Origin: Cristatella mucedo | Taxonomy: Eukaryota; Bryozoa; Phylactolaemata; Cristatellidae | Assembly (NCBI GenBank): GCA_009760855.2 | Contig: WPIO01000010.1 | Span: 5,808,501-5,872,500, forward strand | Direction of reading: 5' to 3' | Length of the DNA: 64,000 nucleotides | Shown: positions 46,501 through 57,039 of the stretch, piece after piece | Layout: each line of letters starts with the position of its first letter | How positions within the stretch are numbered: position 1 is the first letter of the stretch | Translations under genes and position numbers: made by a program | Notes under the pieces: model-generated | The model's input: only the letters and a program-made list of their open reading frames with translations | Told to the model about the DNA's origin: nothing | Database searches by the model: none

Positions 46501-49500
46501 ACGGTTGCCTCGTCTCCGTGTACGAGCAATCTCATGCAATGTATCGAATATAAGGATTGGGATTAGTTCTTAGCAACGAACGTGTGAACAGACTAAGAGG
46601 AGTTCAAAAAACGGCTGAAATCGCTTATATAAATGCAGTTATTTCACTGAAATAGAAAATAGCAGCGACTACGCGAATTTGCGTTCTCATTCGGCTGAAA
46701 TAAAATGTAAATGTCCTTTATTTGTATTGCACCCTGAGAAAGCCAAACTGCACTCTGATGGCACACTAGGTAAGGTGGTTGCTTTTCACGACCTTGGTCC
46801 GGAGGTCATGGGCTCGAATCCTGAGATGGACGATCCTTCATTGCTGCTTGAAGCAGTGGTGACAGCTGTGAATGGTCTTCTGTCACTATACAAAAGAAGC
46901 TGTTGTATCAGCTAGTTTTTTTGCCCGAGCACTTAATATTTGCAACGGGGCTCGAACCTAACACCTTGGTCGTAAAGGTGAGCACATTAACCCCTGGGCC
47001 AAACGATGGCTTATTACTTGCGATTCTAATTAACAGGGCCTTAGCTTCCACTCTTTACAGCCGGCCACATTTTGCTTCGACAAAAAGTTATGCAGCTATT
47101 TGAGGCCATACTTCAGCTCTAAACGAGTAAGATAGAGATTGGAAGCCGCAATACTTGGGTCTTTTAGCCAAGGTTCGAGGGGCTCACAACTCGAAATCCA
47201 GGACGAGGGTGTATTTCCTTCAGCCGGTCGATTACGTATTGCCGGCTGCATGCGGAAATATTAGCCACAATGGCTCTACTGCCTCTTTTTATTGAGAATA
47301 TTGCATCGGCTGAGCTTGACCTTAATTTTACCTAGCAAACGAATCTAGTGTGAGCACCTTGATTTTCCCAAAACCAGAAGAAGCACCAACTGCTTTCAAC
47401 ACGCTGTACCTCGACCAGTAAAGACTCCGCCAAACAAGAAAATTGAGCCACATCACGAATGTGTGCCTACTTATGAACCATAGTCCTTCAGCTAGACAGT
47501 AGCTGGTTATGTTATTAACACTGACCTCTTTACGAGCAATAAACTCTCTCGTTTAGTGGAATGCAAGATTCACTAAAAAACATTCCTGCCGGGCATCTTC
47601 GTAATCCGCAAAAGCAAGCATTTCAGCATAAAACCCTTACAAAGCAACACGAACTCCAAAAAAGTAATGACAATGCCCGGCTCACCAGTACGCTGCAGGC
47701 GGCTGGAAACTGTATGCTACCATAAGTACCGCCTTCTTTGAAATATCTCGTAGTCCCCGGTGCTATAGAGTGTAGACGCAGCGTCTCCTTTATAGCCATA
47801 GTGCAGTATTTCATGGAGCAAGTATCCTCATAGGAAATAACTGGTTTGTTACCAATGCAGCTCTGTATTTCATCCATAACTCTTAAAGAAATTGCATCAT
47901 ATGTTTTCAGGTACGATTAGCTAAGCATTAAGATCTCGAAATTCATATCTTAAAATTTTAATTGTAACGTGGCCACAACTATTATGCAACAATTTTAACG
48001 TATCATATCGCCATCCATAGTTAATCTGAAACTGAACTCGCTACTCGGTAAGAGCTCCTATCTTAATTTATATATTTAACTCCGCATTACATAAATGGGT
48101 GAGAATTGTGATCGGCAGCGTGTTCACTTCATTATGTTCCGAGAGCTTAATAAGGCAATAGACTTCGCTCACACTAATATTTAGGTCGTGAGCGTCAGGT
48201 TCGGTAGCAGCAAAAGTAACAATGACTTTGCTCAAACTAAAATTAGGTTACGAGCTTTTATTTATTAGATTAGCAAGAGCACAATCGACCTTACCCAAAC
48301 TAAGCTTTTGTTATTGTGATTTAAATTTTGGAAATGTTATTCTAATCAGATGGACAACCGGCAGCGCAAAGGTGGTGCCAGTGGGTTCAGCGAGAACTTC
48401 CTTATTGAATTCAGCTACGGATTTCTTAAGAAAATAAAGTTTATCAATAGATTACTGACAGCAGCTGACAATTCAAAGGACACCCGAACTCACAAAATAA
48501 AGACTCGGGCAAACGAAGCGACCCCAATTAGTGACATACATTTTAGCATCGATTATATTTTCAAGTCAGGGGAGTGAGAAAGAGCTGAGGACACTTCTCT
48601 CGAAGGATTCGGAATCGCTTAGAGGCGCAGGTCGGTGACTAAACTCAAAGGAGTAATAAATGAGAGGAGGAAGCCTAAGGAGTAACTGTTTTACATTAGG
48701 GGACCGAAGCTAAAAAAGACGAGAGATTCGAGTACGACAGATCCATAAGTAGGCTTGATAGTGCTTGAAAGGGAGCAACTGCTGGATAGAGAAAAGTGGC
48801 TGATCATTCTAGTTCCTCTAAGGCGCGACAATTTTTCAATTATCTGTACGATGTCAATTACTAGCTTCTGAAAACTGACAGTGTATTCTTGGTGTTTAGA
48901 CCAAACTGCTATGGATTATTTGATTTAATCGGCAAAGAGGATGCTAGCTCATGAGATGCAGGTAAAGATTCAGCTGACACCTTAAACTTTAGCTGAAATT
49001 AAGGAACTGCAATGGTTAAGTTCCCTTAGAACCAAACAATTTGTTTACCTTTGTAATTAATAATATTTCCTGATCCCATATTCAAGTAAGTGAATGGAAA
49101 TGGCTATATTTCTCTAAAAACTTTGCTTTTGAGATCATCAACGTGATTATAATAAAACTAGCAAGTTTCAAATGAGAAAAATGGCAAACTCAGGTCTTTT
49201 GCTTCGCGCTTAGTCAGAAAGAACAGCAATCAAATAGAAATAGCATGTCTTTATTCAACTCAGGTCTTTTGTTTCGCGCTTAGTCAGAAAGAACAGCAAT
49301 CAAATAGAAATAGCATGTCTTTATTCTAAGTTCATTCACAGCTGACCAATCTAATAGATTCGGAAGTTAGTTGAATTCATATATTTGCCTCTATACCGTG
49401 AATACCTTTCCTTAAAGTCTGCAAGCATAGTTTCTTTAATTTTTTTTATTAAAATGTCCTTAGTAATGAGGTCCCAAGTCTAATATATTCTTCTGGTAAA

Positions 49501-52500
49501 AGCGCAAACCTTGAGTATTCCAATGAGTAAGCCTTCATGTTTTACTTAAATTTTTCATGATGAAAATCAAGGAAATGGCCATTGAGGGACATTCTGCATC
49601 CAATTCGGTATAGCTCTTAAGAGAGTCTATTATGATAGTTCGTGCACCTGGGCTGGCTGGCTGTTCTATTGGCAAAAGAAGCAAGAAAATGCATGAAACT
49701 ACCAAGAAGGCTCACCAGAAAATACAGCATTTGCAAGTCTCATATGACCACCCAGCCATAGCTGCCTTAGTTCAGGATGATAATAATAAGAATAAACTGA
49801 CATACTGCCTTCAGACAACTGATCACTTACTAGGCACTTTGCATGTGCTGTACATAAAGCATGACGAAATCATTAGTGCTAACATTCGCAATATCAAGCA
49901 TAGCCCTTTAGATGTGACGAGCAGAGTTTAAACGTATACATATGACTACTAGCAGCAGGCATAGTACAGTGTCAGCAAACCGAAGCACACAGTTGACGGA
50001 TCACTAGGAGCCCTTAAACTATGCAATAAACAGGTGTTTTTAAGGTTCTTTTTTAATTTCATCATTTCAGAGGATGTCTTGATATCAGTTGAGAGTGAGT
50101 TTCAATATTTTGGGGCATGCGAGCTACAGGCATTTGAGGCTCATATCAGGCATAGCTATACGATTTGATCCCTAAAGAGGGTGGTACGATGCTAAGCCTG
50201 TTATGTAATGTAACTTCTCTCCGTCTGTAACTCCAAAAAGTCATAAAGACAAAGTGGGTGTTACGCAGGAGAGTTTTATATAGCGCACTCACAGCCTAAG
50301 CGGCTTTCGGCACGCATTTGGTAGCCAATAGACTTCGTCTCACGAAACAAAGAGAAAGTGGGAAGTATAGCAGAGTCAGGAGAGCAGCTGAGGTAGTGAG
50401 TAGAATAGAAGTAGCAGCTCAGGACCGCTGAAAAGAATGCGCCATAGCCGGCAGTAGGAGAGTAGTTGTCGTTGCGTAAGAATTGTGGAAGCGAGTTCCA
50501 CAGTCTAGGGCCTGCAGAGCTGAAGCTTCTGTCGCCCACGGTCTTTAAGCTGAGGAATGGAGCAGCTAATTTATTGTGCACACGGGACCTGCGGGCGCGA
50601 ACAGGCTGAATCTGGTGCAGAAGTTCAGCTTGGTATGAAGAAGCCAAGCCGTGGCGGGCCTTGTGGGTCAGCGTAAGAACTTTGCTCTGCAGCACTACTT
50701 TGAAGCTCCTGGATGAACTGTGTAAGAACATGTGTCATTCGGTTGATTTAGAGGTATTCGCGACAACAAAGTGGCCGGTCTGATATGGCTTCAACTTTCC
50801 GACGGAAGAAGTTGGAAATACTGGTGAAGCTCTTTCCAATATGTTGCTCTCTTACTTTCGTCAAAAAAATACCAGTCCTTGAAAGAGATGACCAGCATTA
50901 GATTAGGTAACACCAAGATCAGATCGTTGAAGTCTTTCGATTTTGGGAAGTACGGCTTCCTCTCCTCAGCCATAGCTGAGAGATTACAAACTTGATCTGC
51001 AACATCTCTTCCACTTTCTGATTCGCTGCTCTCCTGAAAATGACTTAATAATAATAATAATAATAATAATGTACTTGATAAAGCGCCCTCAGAGAACTTA
51101 ATCTCTTTCTAGGCGCTTTACATTGACTTATCCTGATAAAGATGGGTGGGGATGGCAAGCTCATGGTCTGTGGTAGTGAGATGGTGGATGAAAGGGTGGA
51201 TGGACCAAACATGATTGGGAGACGCTTTCTGCAATTTCGACTCATGGGAAGGTCGGCCATGCAGAACTAGCAAATGTCTTCAGATGGTTCTAGCCAAATG
51301 TTTGGATTGCAAACGTCTCATATCTTTTCTCTCATGGAAACATACTATAATTACATAAATAAAGAATTTCTATTCATAACTACCCAATATTATGTAAGAA
51401 ACTGTATCTAGTGTGGTGCATCTACCTTATCGATTTCTCTTATCGCCCTCATGTGTAAAATTAGGTACTAAGGACTTGTCTTGATTTCTGGCAGGCATGC
51501 GGAAGTATCATTTTAGGTATCACATATCTTAACAGACTCTAAATCTAACAGACAGCATACTCTTTAACTGAGAAATGTTCAGCTATTGCCTTGATTTTGG
51601 CTCAAGCAATCTCTTGATACCGTGGCAAGAAAACATTGCCATTCAATATTCTTTAACTCCAATAGCATAAACTAAAATGATCATGTATGGAAACTGCACT
51701 GCTACGCTTCTATAGTACTGCTCCTACTTTTACGTCCTTCTAACTCTCAATAATTCTGTTCAGGACGCAGCGTGTGCAGTAGGTGCCAATTCTCAGTCTT
51801 GACAGGATATTAAGTAAACACGAAGAATTTCCTAATATCATGGTCCTGATCACAAAAGCAGTTTTGTACGGCTAAAACGTTCACTGCACACATTGGGAAT
51901 TAGATCAGATACTGTGTACCTATGGACAAAAAATATTTAAATCTGTTACTTAGTGTTATTGTGGATCACTACAAATGTCTCTTTTGTAGACTTTACGATT
52001 TATTAAATGAAACACGTGAGGTTCTGACCGCTGTGCAGTTATATTTTAAATGCTTATGAAAACTAGTATGGATAATTAACATAAGAATATATTTGTGCCC
52101 ACTTGCAAGCTACTCACCTTTGCGAATTTCCAGCGGACTTGAATTAGCATGAAGTAAGCCAATTTATTGAACACTGCATCGCAGATTCCTGGGTGACTTG
52201 CAAATACAAGCGTGACAAACTTCAAAACCTATATGCTGGGTATCAGCAATTTTCGGTAGCCTACTTTTTTCTGTTCTTATGCTGGCTGACAGGTCTTTGA
52301 AAAACCAACTATCCCAGGAGAAATTTGGACATGGCGACAGTCAGTAACGTCTTAATCGACAAATCGTATCGATCTGAAAATAATTTAAAGAGTATCGACA
52401 GAAAAGCTGCGTTCTTCGTTATTGGCAAACCACTCAGCTAAGCTGCTCATTCCTGCACTATCACCTACCAAGTTTGGTCCTTTTAATTCAATCCTCGGTG

Positions 52501-54269
52501 TCAGCCAAAGAAATTTATGAAACTACTGCAGACATCCTAAGGTAAGCTCTGGAGCTGGACTAAGTGGAGATGTGGTAACGTTTGAGTTTCTGAGCGTCAG
52601 AGGTGATGTCGATTGCTTCACCTATATAACATCCGGTTAGCTGTACATGATTTTATCGGACTTATGAAAATCTAGTATCCAAAATATGTTCTTGGCCTTG
52701 GATTGTGAGCAAATAAAGCTCGCATCAAATTTGCACTCTGGAAGCCCCATCTCACATCTGCAGTTCTTTCTGCGACTGCAGATTTCTTAAGTTTAATTGC
52801 TTTTCTTTCACGCAATAAATTAGAATTGAAATGAATTATTATCGCTTTCTTTCGACACTTTGCATACGAATTAGCTTCCTTGCCAGTCAAAAGAAATTTG
52901 GCTAGTCTATTAGCTTAGCAGTTAAGCCCATAATAAGTTTAGATCAATTTTGTAAATAATAAATAGGTTGCAGTTCCAACCGGCCTTACTTTTGTAGCAC
53001 ATGCGGATTTCTTCCCAGCTCCAGGATGAGAAAGGTCAATGCGTTGGCGCTCGTTTCCTGCCCTACAAACATACGATTCAATTCGTTATTGGCATTCTCG
53101 ACTTCCTATTACAATCTGCCTTAACACGTGAAAAACGATAACATGTCTCAGAATAATAATTTCCTTCCAGCCATGCCATAGATGACTATCTGGAGATAGT
53201 GGTAGGCTAAGCTCGCTTTGGTAATAATATCTTAAAAGCAAAGCAATAACTAAGCAGGCCCCGGATTGCCACTTACCAGCCACGAAGAATGTTACCATAT
53301 TATCCAGTATGAGTTCCATCGTAAATTGTGGGTTTTCAGCTGCAAAAATCAGTTTGAGAACTATGTTATTAAATACTTTGAAGCCAATGGGTTCGTCAGG
53401 CACATGAAGCTACATGCTAAGCCATTAGTTAATGCCTCGGTTGATTTGTTCATACTCATGCTGTTCACCCAACCCAAATTTGATTAGAAGTGAACCATTT
53501 TGAGCAGCATCGTTTGTGCCAAAATATTAGAGCAAACCAGTGCAAAAAAATAACTTCAGTCTGTCGGGTTGGTAAGAGACGAGCTTTACACAACACCATT
53601 AGTAACCTTGGCCATAGATCCAAGTAACTAATCAATCAACGCATAAGGCAACAAGGCATGGACGGTACACACCGTGAGCTTTGACGATGACAGAAAGAAT
53701 GTCGTCTGGAACTTCCTCTTGACTGGCCAGGGCGGCCATGCGCTTGTGAATGGCTTCAACAGCGGCCGCCTTTACAGCGCTGACATGTCGTCTGTAATCT
53801 CTCCTTTCCGCACGGAGGAGAGGAGACCACTGGAAGCGAGTGATGCGTTCGTAGGCTTTCTTTAAGCAGCATTTGAACGAGGTCAATCATCCCAAGCAAA
53901 ACCGTCATGGTAATTTCTCAAATGCCGGTCAGTACCTTTATGATGATTTGATTATAGTAATAATAATAACAATAATATTAATGCACTTGATAAAGCGCCC
54001 TCAGAGAACTCATTCTCTTTCTAGGCGCGTTACATTTGCTGCAAAGGCAAATGCAATTGAATAGTGAGTAATATCATGCTTGATAAAGAAACGGCATGAA
54101 TAACATGGTTAGGGGTGACATGCATAGGGTCAGCATGCCAAAGTGGTTAGTGGCAGCATGCACAGTGTCAGCACACATAAGCATATGAAAGACGAATCAC
54201 AGGGACCTACTAAATGCTGTCCTAAATAGATGTGTTTTCAAGTTCTTTTTAAATGAAGCAATATATTAT

Positions 54270-54367
<98 letters not shown>

Positions 54368-56446
54368 TAAAGCAAAATATATTACTAATATAATATTATA
54401 TATAATATAATATTAATATAATATAATAATAAAATTAATACAATATAGTAATATATTAATATTATATATATATTGTAGCATTTGCTACAATATATATATT
54501 TATATATATTTATATTATAGCAAAGGTACGGACCTTTTGTGGCCAGAAAGCAGGTCTTTTTAGTGTTTGTACCTTTACTGATAGGGCAAATTTGTTGTGG
54601 AGTCACACAAAAAAGTAGCCGTCCAGTAGGATTTGTACGAGCAGAGGCGCTTGGGAGAGCCATTCAGGCCAGATGGGCTCAAGGTGCTCGAAAAGCTGAG
54701 CTGACGCTGAGCTGAGCACGGTACTAGCAGTAAGCTAACTCGAAATAAGGCCTTGGTGCTCGCTTCCACGTCGCGACTTACGTTTGGAAAGGCTGAAGTC
54801 AAACTTAACGAAAAGCCTCTCAGAATGCCGCTTGCTGCTCTCATGAGTGGGCTGCTGTCCGTGCTCAAGTCTGACGGAGGCTGCCCAAAGATGAGCTACA
54901 ATGTAGTTACTTTCATTGATGCAACCGCCTGATGAAGAGGCATCGTATGCGAGCGAGCGTTTGAATGATGGCACTCCTCGAGTACTTGCCAACACAAGAT
55001 GCTTACTTGAGATATAACGTCGTTAGTGGCTCTCTGAAAATAGTCGCTGAGGTCAACAGACTGACCGGTACGAGCGAATTCACCCAGGCTATCTGTAAAG
55101 CTCGCAGCCGTTGAGTTAAAGCCAGACACCAAGCCCATGAGGAACCTGTGTTGAAAAGATACATGTAATCCAGACGCTCACAGTTATGTCAATGCACAGT
55201 TTCGGAGATGCTAACCGCAGCTTTGCAGCTCACTTTTAGGCAATTAGCTTTTTTTTATTAGGAATGCTCCAGTCGCCTGGACCACGGCTTTCTGTTGAAG
55301 ACGGATTGATACCGAAGGCACCTAATGCGAAAATTACACTATCTCCCAGCCACTATTTCGACAACTCCTTTCTTCGTAATCGCAACATACTTAGAATGTG
55401 CATACCTCGTGAAGGCAATGCATGTACTTTAGTGATATTACTCTTATGGCAACCAGCACATAGTTTTTTTAAAGTCGCTAGGGTTTAAATGCAAAGAGCA
55501 TTCTGATCTTGGCTACTCACACTTCATGCCATTGAAATTAGCACTTTGCTCTTGAATTTTGGAGGACTTCCGGTTAGGACCGCTTGCTGTGGGTCATGAT
55601 TTGGCGACCTGAAAGATTCGAGGCTGTGGGCCTTACACACTTGGAGAACGACAGCTACGGTTTGCATCTCAGCACGTGGATGTTGGCGAGTGACTATGTC
55701 GTTGGGCATTTAGTCAAATCAATCTGACGTGTCTTAAATAATAAGTCCGTCTGCATAGCAGCTTTCTTTGATGGTTGAGTTACTCCCACACTTGAAAATG
55801 GGAAATCTACTGTCAAAGATTCGTCTTAACTGTGAAGTACCCACTGTCGATTGCCACGTTGGTAGGCTTTCTTCCCGGTGCTTCAAGTCTAGCAGTGCTG
55901 CACTGTTTAGATCTGTCACCAGCGATTAACTTTCAGTGAATCACGTGAGTTTTGGAACTCGAGGCAGGCCGCGAAGCATGCGAGCATGCTAATATATGGT
56001 CGGCTGAATCGCTGCCACTTATTTATAAGACATTTGTCATTTTAAGCGAATATTCCTGCAATAAGAGCGCTATGCCATCAAGCTAGCCACTCAAGCTGTT
56101 TTTCTTACTTTCTGGTGAATGCAGGATTAATCGCGAGTCGTTGAAATGCCCATGTGTCGTAGTCTCTCTGCGTCACGAGACCCTCGCCAAGACCACTAGT
56201 ATGAAAAGAGAAAGCTGAAAACATTGCCACTAAAACATGAACCACTAAAACATGAGAGTAGTAGAATATGAGGAAATTCTGGCTTACCGTTCTCCTAAAA
56301 AGTAGGCTAACGTGCTGTAATTACGTCCTTTAGGAAACTCTCTCGGGTTCTGTAGCAATACATGCTTGATGATGCTTGGATCGATGCAAGATATATGAGA
56401 CTTGTGACAGATGAAGAAAACAATTGTATAGCCGTGGTCGATATGC
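40446..56446 (-). CDS. P450-3: CYP46-like cytochrome P450, exons 3-13
   Basis: Eleven exons (56288-56446, 56109-56195, 55007-55145, 54782-54895, 53673-53829, 53277-53339, 52990-53062, 47686-47881, 45393-45484, 43414-43483, 40446-40583) join in phase to about 429 codons with no stop. CYP46-type proteins are about 500 residues, so roughly 70 N-terminal residues (exons 1-2, anchor and hinge) are missing and may lie beyond 64000. Visible landmarks are WxxxR in exon 4, AGQET across exons 8/9, KETLR in exon 10, FNPDRF in exon 11 and FPFSLGPRNCIGQNFA in exon 12. The likely product is an ER haem monooxygenase; the substrate is unknown. Introns 6, 9, 10 and 12 hold LINE, SINE or microsatellite insertions, but no exon is hit. 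This looks like the intact member of the array. Confidence 0.9.
41118..42016 (+). mobile_element. ATT-LINE remnant, 5' half of a nested pair
   Basis: Diverged RT and C-terminal region. Nucleotides gagtattgatgtgaatagac and cactcagttgtact match the long copies; the protein remnant RLVCHELRSYHITSLLANRH is visible. Interrupted at about 42016 by an ATTAC-LINE and resumed at 42876. In P450-3 intron 12. Confidence 0.85.
42017..42875 (-). mobile_element. ATTAC-LINE fragment nested in ATT-LINE
   Basis: Starts with reversed ATTAC-type tail (gttactttacattatgtatc), then C-terminal and RT region in reverse to the equivalent of KGFAV (agcaaagccttt). The flanks are consecutive parts of one ATT-LINE, so it inserted into it. 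Confidence 0.88.
42876..43185 (+). mobile_element. ATT-LINE remnant, 3' half of a nested pair
   Basis: Resumes at ggagattttgtcacgacatc and runs through the last codons, the 3' UTR and the hairpin to ATT units near 43180. Confidence 0.87.
43414..43483 (-). CDS. P450-3 exon 12 (haem-binding loop)
   Basis: 70 nt, CAG acceptor, GTAAGC donor. It encodes IPQVAYFPFSLGPRNCIG then QNFAM, the axial-cysteine signature. Confidence 0.96.
43484..45392. other. P450-3 intron 11, nothing recognised
   Basis: About 1.9 kb of AT-rich intron with no repeat match seen. Confidence 0.4.
45393..45484 (-). CDS. P450-3 exon 11 (PxRF region)
   Basis: 92 nt, TTAG acceptor, GTAAAT donor. It encodes FSAYSCGRHPDFHVDSLLFN then PDRFDPEVEE. 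Confidence 0.9.
46015..46078 (+). mobile_element. SINE-1-type tail
   Basis: agaacctgcgtagagattca, gttctcttcgggtgttgtat. Equivalent to the tail of the 2508 SINE. The head is missing or unrecognised. Confidence 0.5.
46752..46915 (+). mobile_element. SINE-2, copy 5
   Basis: taaggtggttgcttttcacg, B box gggctcgaatcc, gacgatccttcattgctgct, ggtcttctgtcactatacaa. In P450-3 intron 10. Confidence 0.85.
46938..47012 (-). mobile_element. SINE-1-type tRNA-like head
   Basis: On the minus strand it reads gtttggcccaggggttaatg (A box) and aggttcgagccccgttgc (B box), like the 2508 SINE head. It lies 22 bp from the plus-strand SINE-2 copy. No tail recognised. Confidence 0.6.
47686..47881 (-). CDS. P450-3 exon 10 (K-helix ExxR)
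   Basis: 196 nt, AAG acceptor, GTGAGC donor. It encodes VMDEIQSCIGNKPVISYEDT, KETLRLHSIAPGTTRYFKEG and FPAACSVL. It is preceded by an intron of about 5.1 kb full of repeats. Confidence 0.93.
47882..49185. other. P450-3 intron 9, right part, nothing recognised
   Basis: AT-rich intron sequence. Frames at 48222-48577 do not resemble known proteins. Confidence 0.4.
49186..49325. repeat. 70-bp tandem duplication
   Basis: Two adjacent 70-bp copies (49186-49255 and 49256-49325) differing at about two positions (gcttcgc versus gtttcgc). Near identity indicates a recent event or a sequence slip. Confidence 0.96.
49778..50199 (-). mobile_element. diverged ATT-LINE 3' fragment
   Basis: Reversed ATT units, degraded hairpin, then cagtgtcagcaaaccgaagc, ggtgtttttaaggttctttt and ggtggtacgatgctaagcct. 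Abuts an ATTAC-LINE tail at 50200. Confidence 0.75.
50200..50689 (-). mobile_element. ATTAC-LINE 3' fragment
   Basis: Begins ttatgtaatgtaacttctct (reversed tail) and includes the C-terminal protein remnant on the minus strand: [20 protein letters not shown] and [20 protein letters not shown]. Homology ends at tttgctctg (50689), a 5' truncation. Confidence 0.92.
51044..51127 (-). mobile_element. ATT-LINE 3' tail
   Basis: Nine AAT units, then gtacttgataaagcgccctc and taatctctttctaggcgctt. Only the terminal 85 bp. Confidence 0.85.
51128..52989. other. P450-3 intron 9, left-over sequence, nothing recognised
   Basis: About 1.9 kb without a recognised repeat or exon. Confidence 0.4.
52990..53062 (-). 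CDS. P450-3 exon 9 (oxygen-binding I-helix)
   Basis: 73 nt, TAG acceptor, GTAAGG donor. It encodes QETSANALTFLILELGRNPH. The A-G-Q-E-T motif is completed across intron 8. Confidence 0.9.
53277..53339 (-). CDS. P450-3 exon 8
   Basis: 63 nt, CAG acceptor, GTAAGT donor. It encodes ENPQFTMELILDNMVTFFVA, the approach to the I-helix. Confidence 0.9.
53673..53829 (-). CDS. P450-3 exon 7
   Basis: 157 nt, CAG acceptor, GTGTGT donor. It encodes WSPLLRAERRDYRRHVSAVK, then EEVPDDILSVIVKAH. The EEVPxDIL stretch is what I remember of human CYP46A1 at this point, and it supports the subfamily call. Confidence 0.9.
53957..54255 (-). mobile_element. ATT-LINE 3' end fragment
   Basis: aatgcacttgataaagcgcc, hairpin, 3' UTR block (gggtcagcatgccaaagtgg) and the last codons to ttcaagttctttttaaatg. 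Well preserved. In P450-3 intron 6. Confidence 0.92.
54274..54367. repeat. AC/AT microsatellite
   Basis: About 39 AC units followed by AT units, directly after the truncated end of the ATT-LINE fragment. Confidence 0.96.
54368..54530. repeat. AT-rich tract with a perfect 16-bp inverted repeat
   Basis: Built of TAATAT-type motifs. At 54465-54498 two perfect 16-bp arms (tatatatattgtagca and its complement) surround a 2-nt loop. Confidence 0.85.
54782..54895 (-). CDS. P450-3 exon 6
   Basis: 114 nt, TAG acceptor, GTAAGT donor, phase 0. It encodes LIFGQPPSDLSTDSSPLMRA, ending LSLTSAFPN. Confidence 0.87.
55007..55145 (-). CDS. P450-3 exon 5
   Basis: 139 nt, CAG acceptor, GTAAGC donor. It encodes FLMGLVSGFNSTAASFTDSL through ATNDVISQ. 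It is the closest counterpart of P450-2 exon 5. Confidence 0.87.
55146..56108. other. P450-3 intron 4, nothing recognised
   Basis: About 1 kb of unique-looking intron sequence; short frames only. Confidence 0.4.
56109..56195 (-). CDS. P450-3 exon 4 (WxxxR)
   Basis: 87 nt, TAG acceptor, GTAAGA donor. It encodes GLGEGLVTQRDYDTWAFQR then LAINPAFTR. W-A-F-Q-R is the C-helix WxxxR motif. Confidence 0.9.
56288..56446 (-). CDS. P450-3 exon 3
   Basis: 159 nt, TAG acceptor, GTAAGC donor. It encodes HIDHGYTIVFFICHKSHISC, then IIKHVLLQNPREFPK and NYSTLAYFLGE. It aligns without gaps to P450-1 exon 3 and lacks that copy's stop. Confidence 0.85.
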
Positions 56447-56799
56447 CTAAAACAGTGTAAGAAGACAACTCACTAGTCAACAAGCTGTGCTATAGAGGGT
56501 CGTCATGATTTTTTGTAAAGTCTTAAGAAAGCTTGCTAGGTCTGTCTGAACCAAGTATAAGTGCTTCAATCAGCCCGAAATTCTACCGTACAAATTTTAT
56601 TACCCAAGAGATTTTTTGTAAAGGTTATATTTTCTGTTGTCTCTTCCCAAGCTTGATGTCGCCATGGTACTTATTCATTTGCACTTCCTTTTTACAATAC
56701 TTTCACGTGCAATACACAATGTTTTTTTAATCGTTTAACAACAAAATCTTGTAGGTTATGTACAATTTAAAGATAAGTCTTCCTTAATTTAGTCAAATG

Positions 56800-57035
56800 T
56801 TTTTAAACTACCTGTTCCTCGACTTTCTGCAATACTCTAGCAGTAATCGGCCATTGTGTTAGTTTTCTTGTGGCTTTGATATCTATGCTCCATTTCAGTA
56901 TTTCCTGCGGGAACCTCTCACCCTGTCCCTCACTAAATAACCCTATAGTTGATAGTATATAATCAATATGAGAGTTAAGAAAATTGTTCTTAAAGCTCAT
57001 TCTGCTGCCAAGTGCCACGTAGTGATAAATCAAGT
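56800..57035 (-). pseudogene. relic of a widespread multicopy invertebrate family, C-terminal part
   Basis: The minus strand encodes HYVALGSRMSFKNNFLNSHI, then GLFSEGQGERFPQEI and (frame-shifted) MADYC. I recall this as the end of an unnamed protein family common in cnidarian and arthropod genomes (pattern MSxKxHxLxSHLDxFPxN, SEEQGERFHQDI). It is separated from the rest of the relic by an ATT-LINE at 57040-57465. Function unknown. Confidence 0.6.
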
Positions 57036-57039
57036 TAAT

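Noticed and set aside
50791-51033. Minus-strand frame reading MAEERKPYFPKSKDFNDLIL and onward, about 80 codons, inside P450-3 intron 9
   Set aside because: Protein-like, but no family recognised, it does not match any P450 exon, and it is bounded by LINE fragments; left uncalled.
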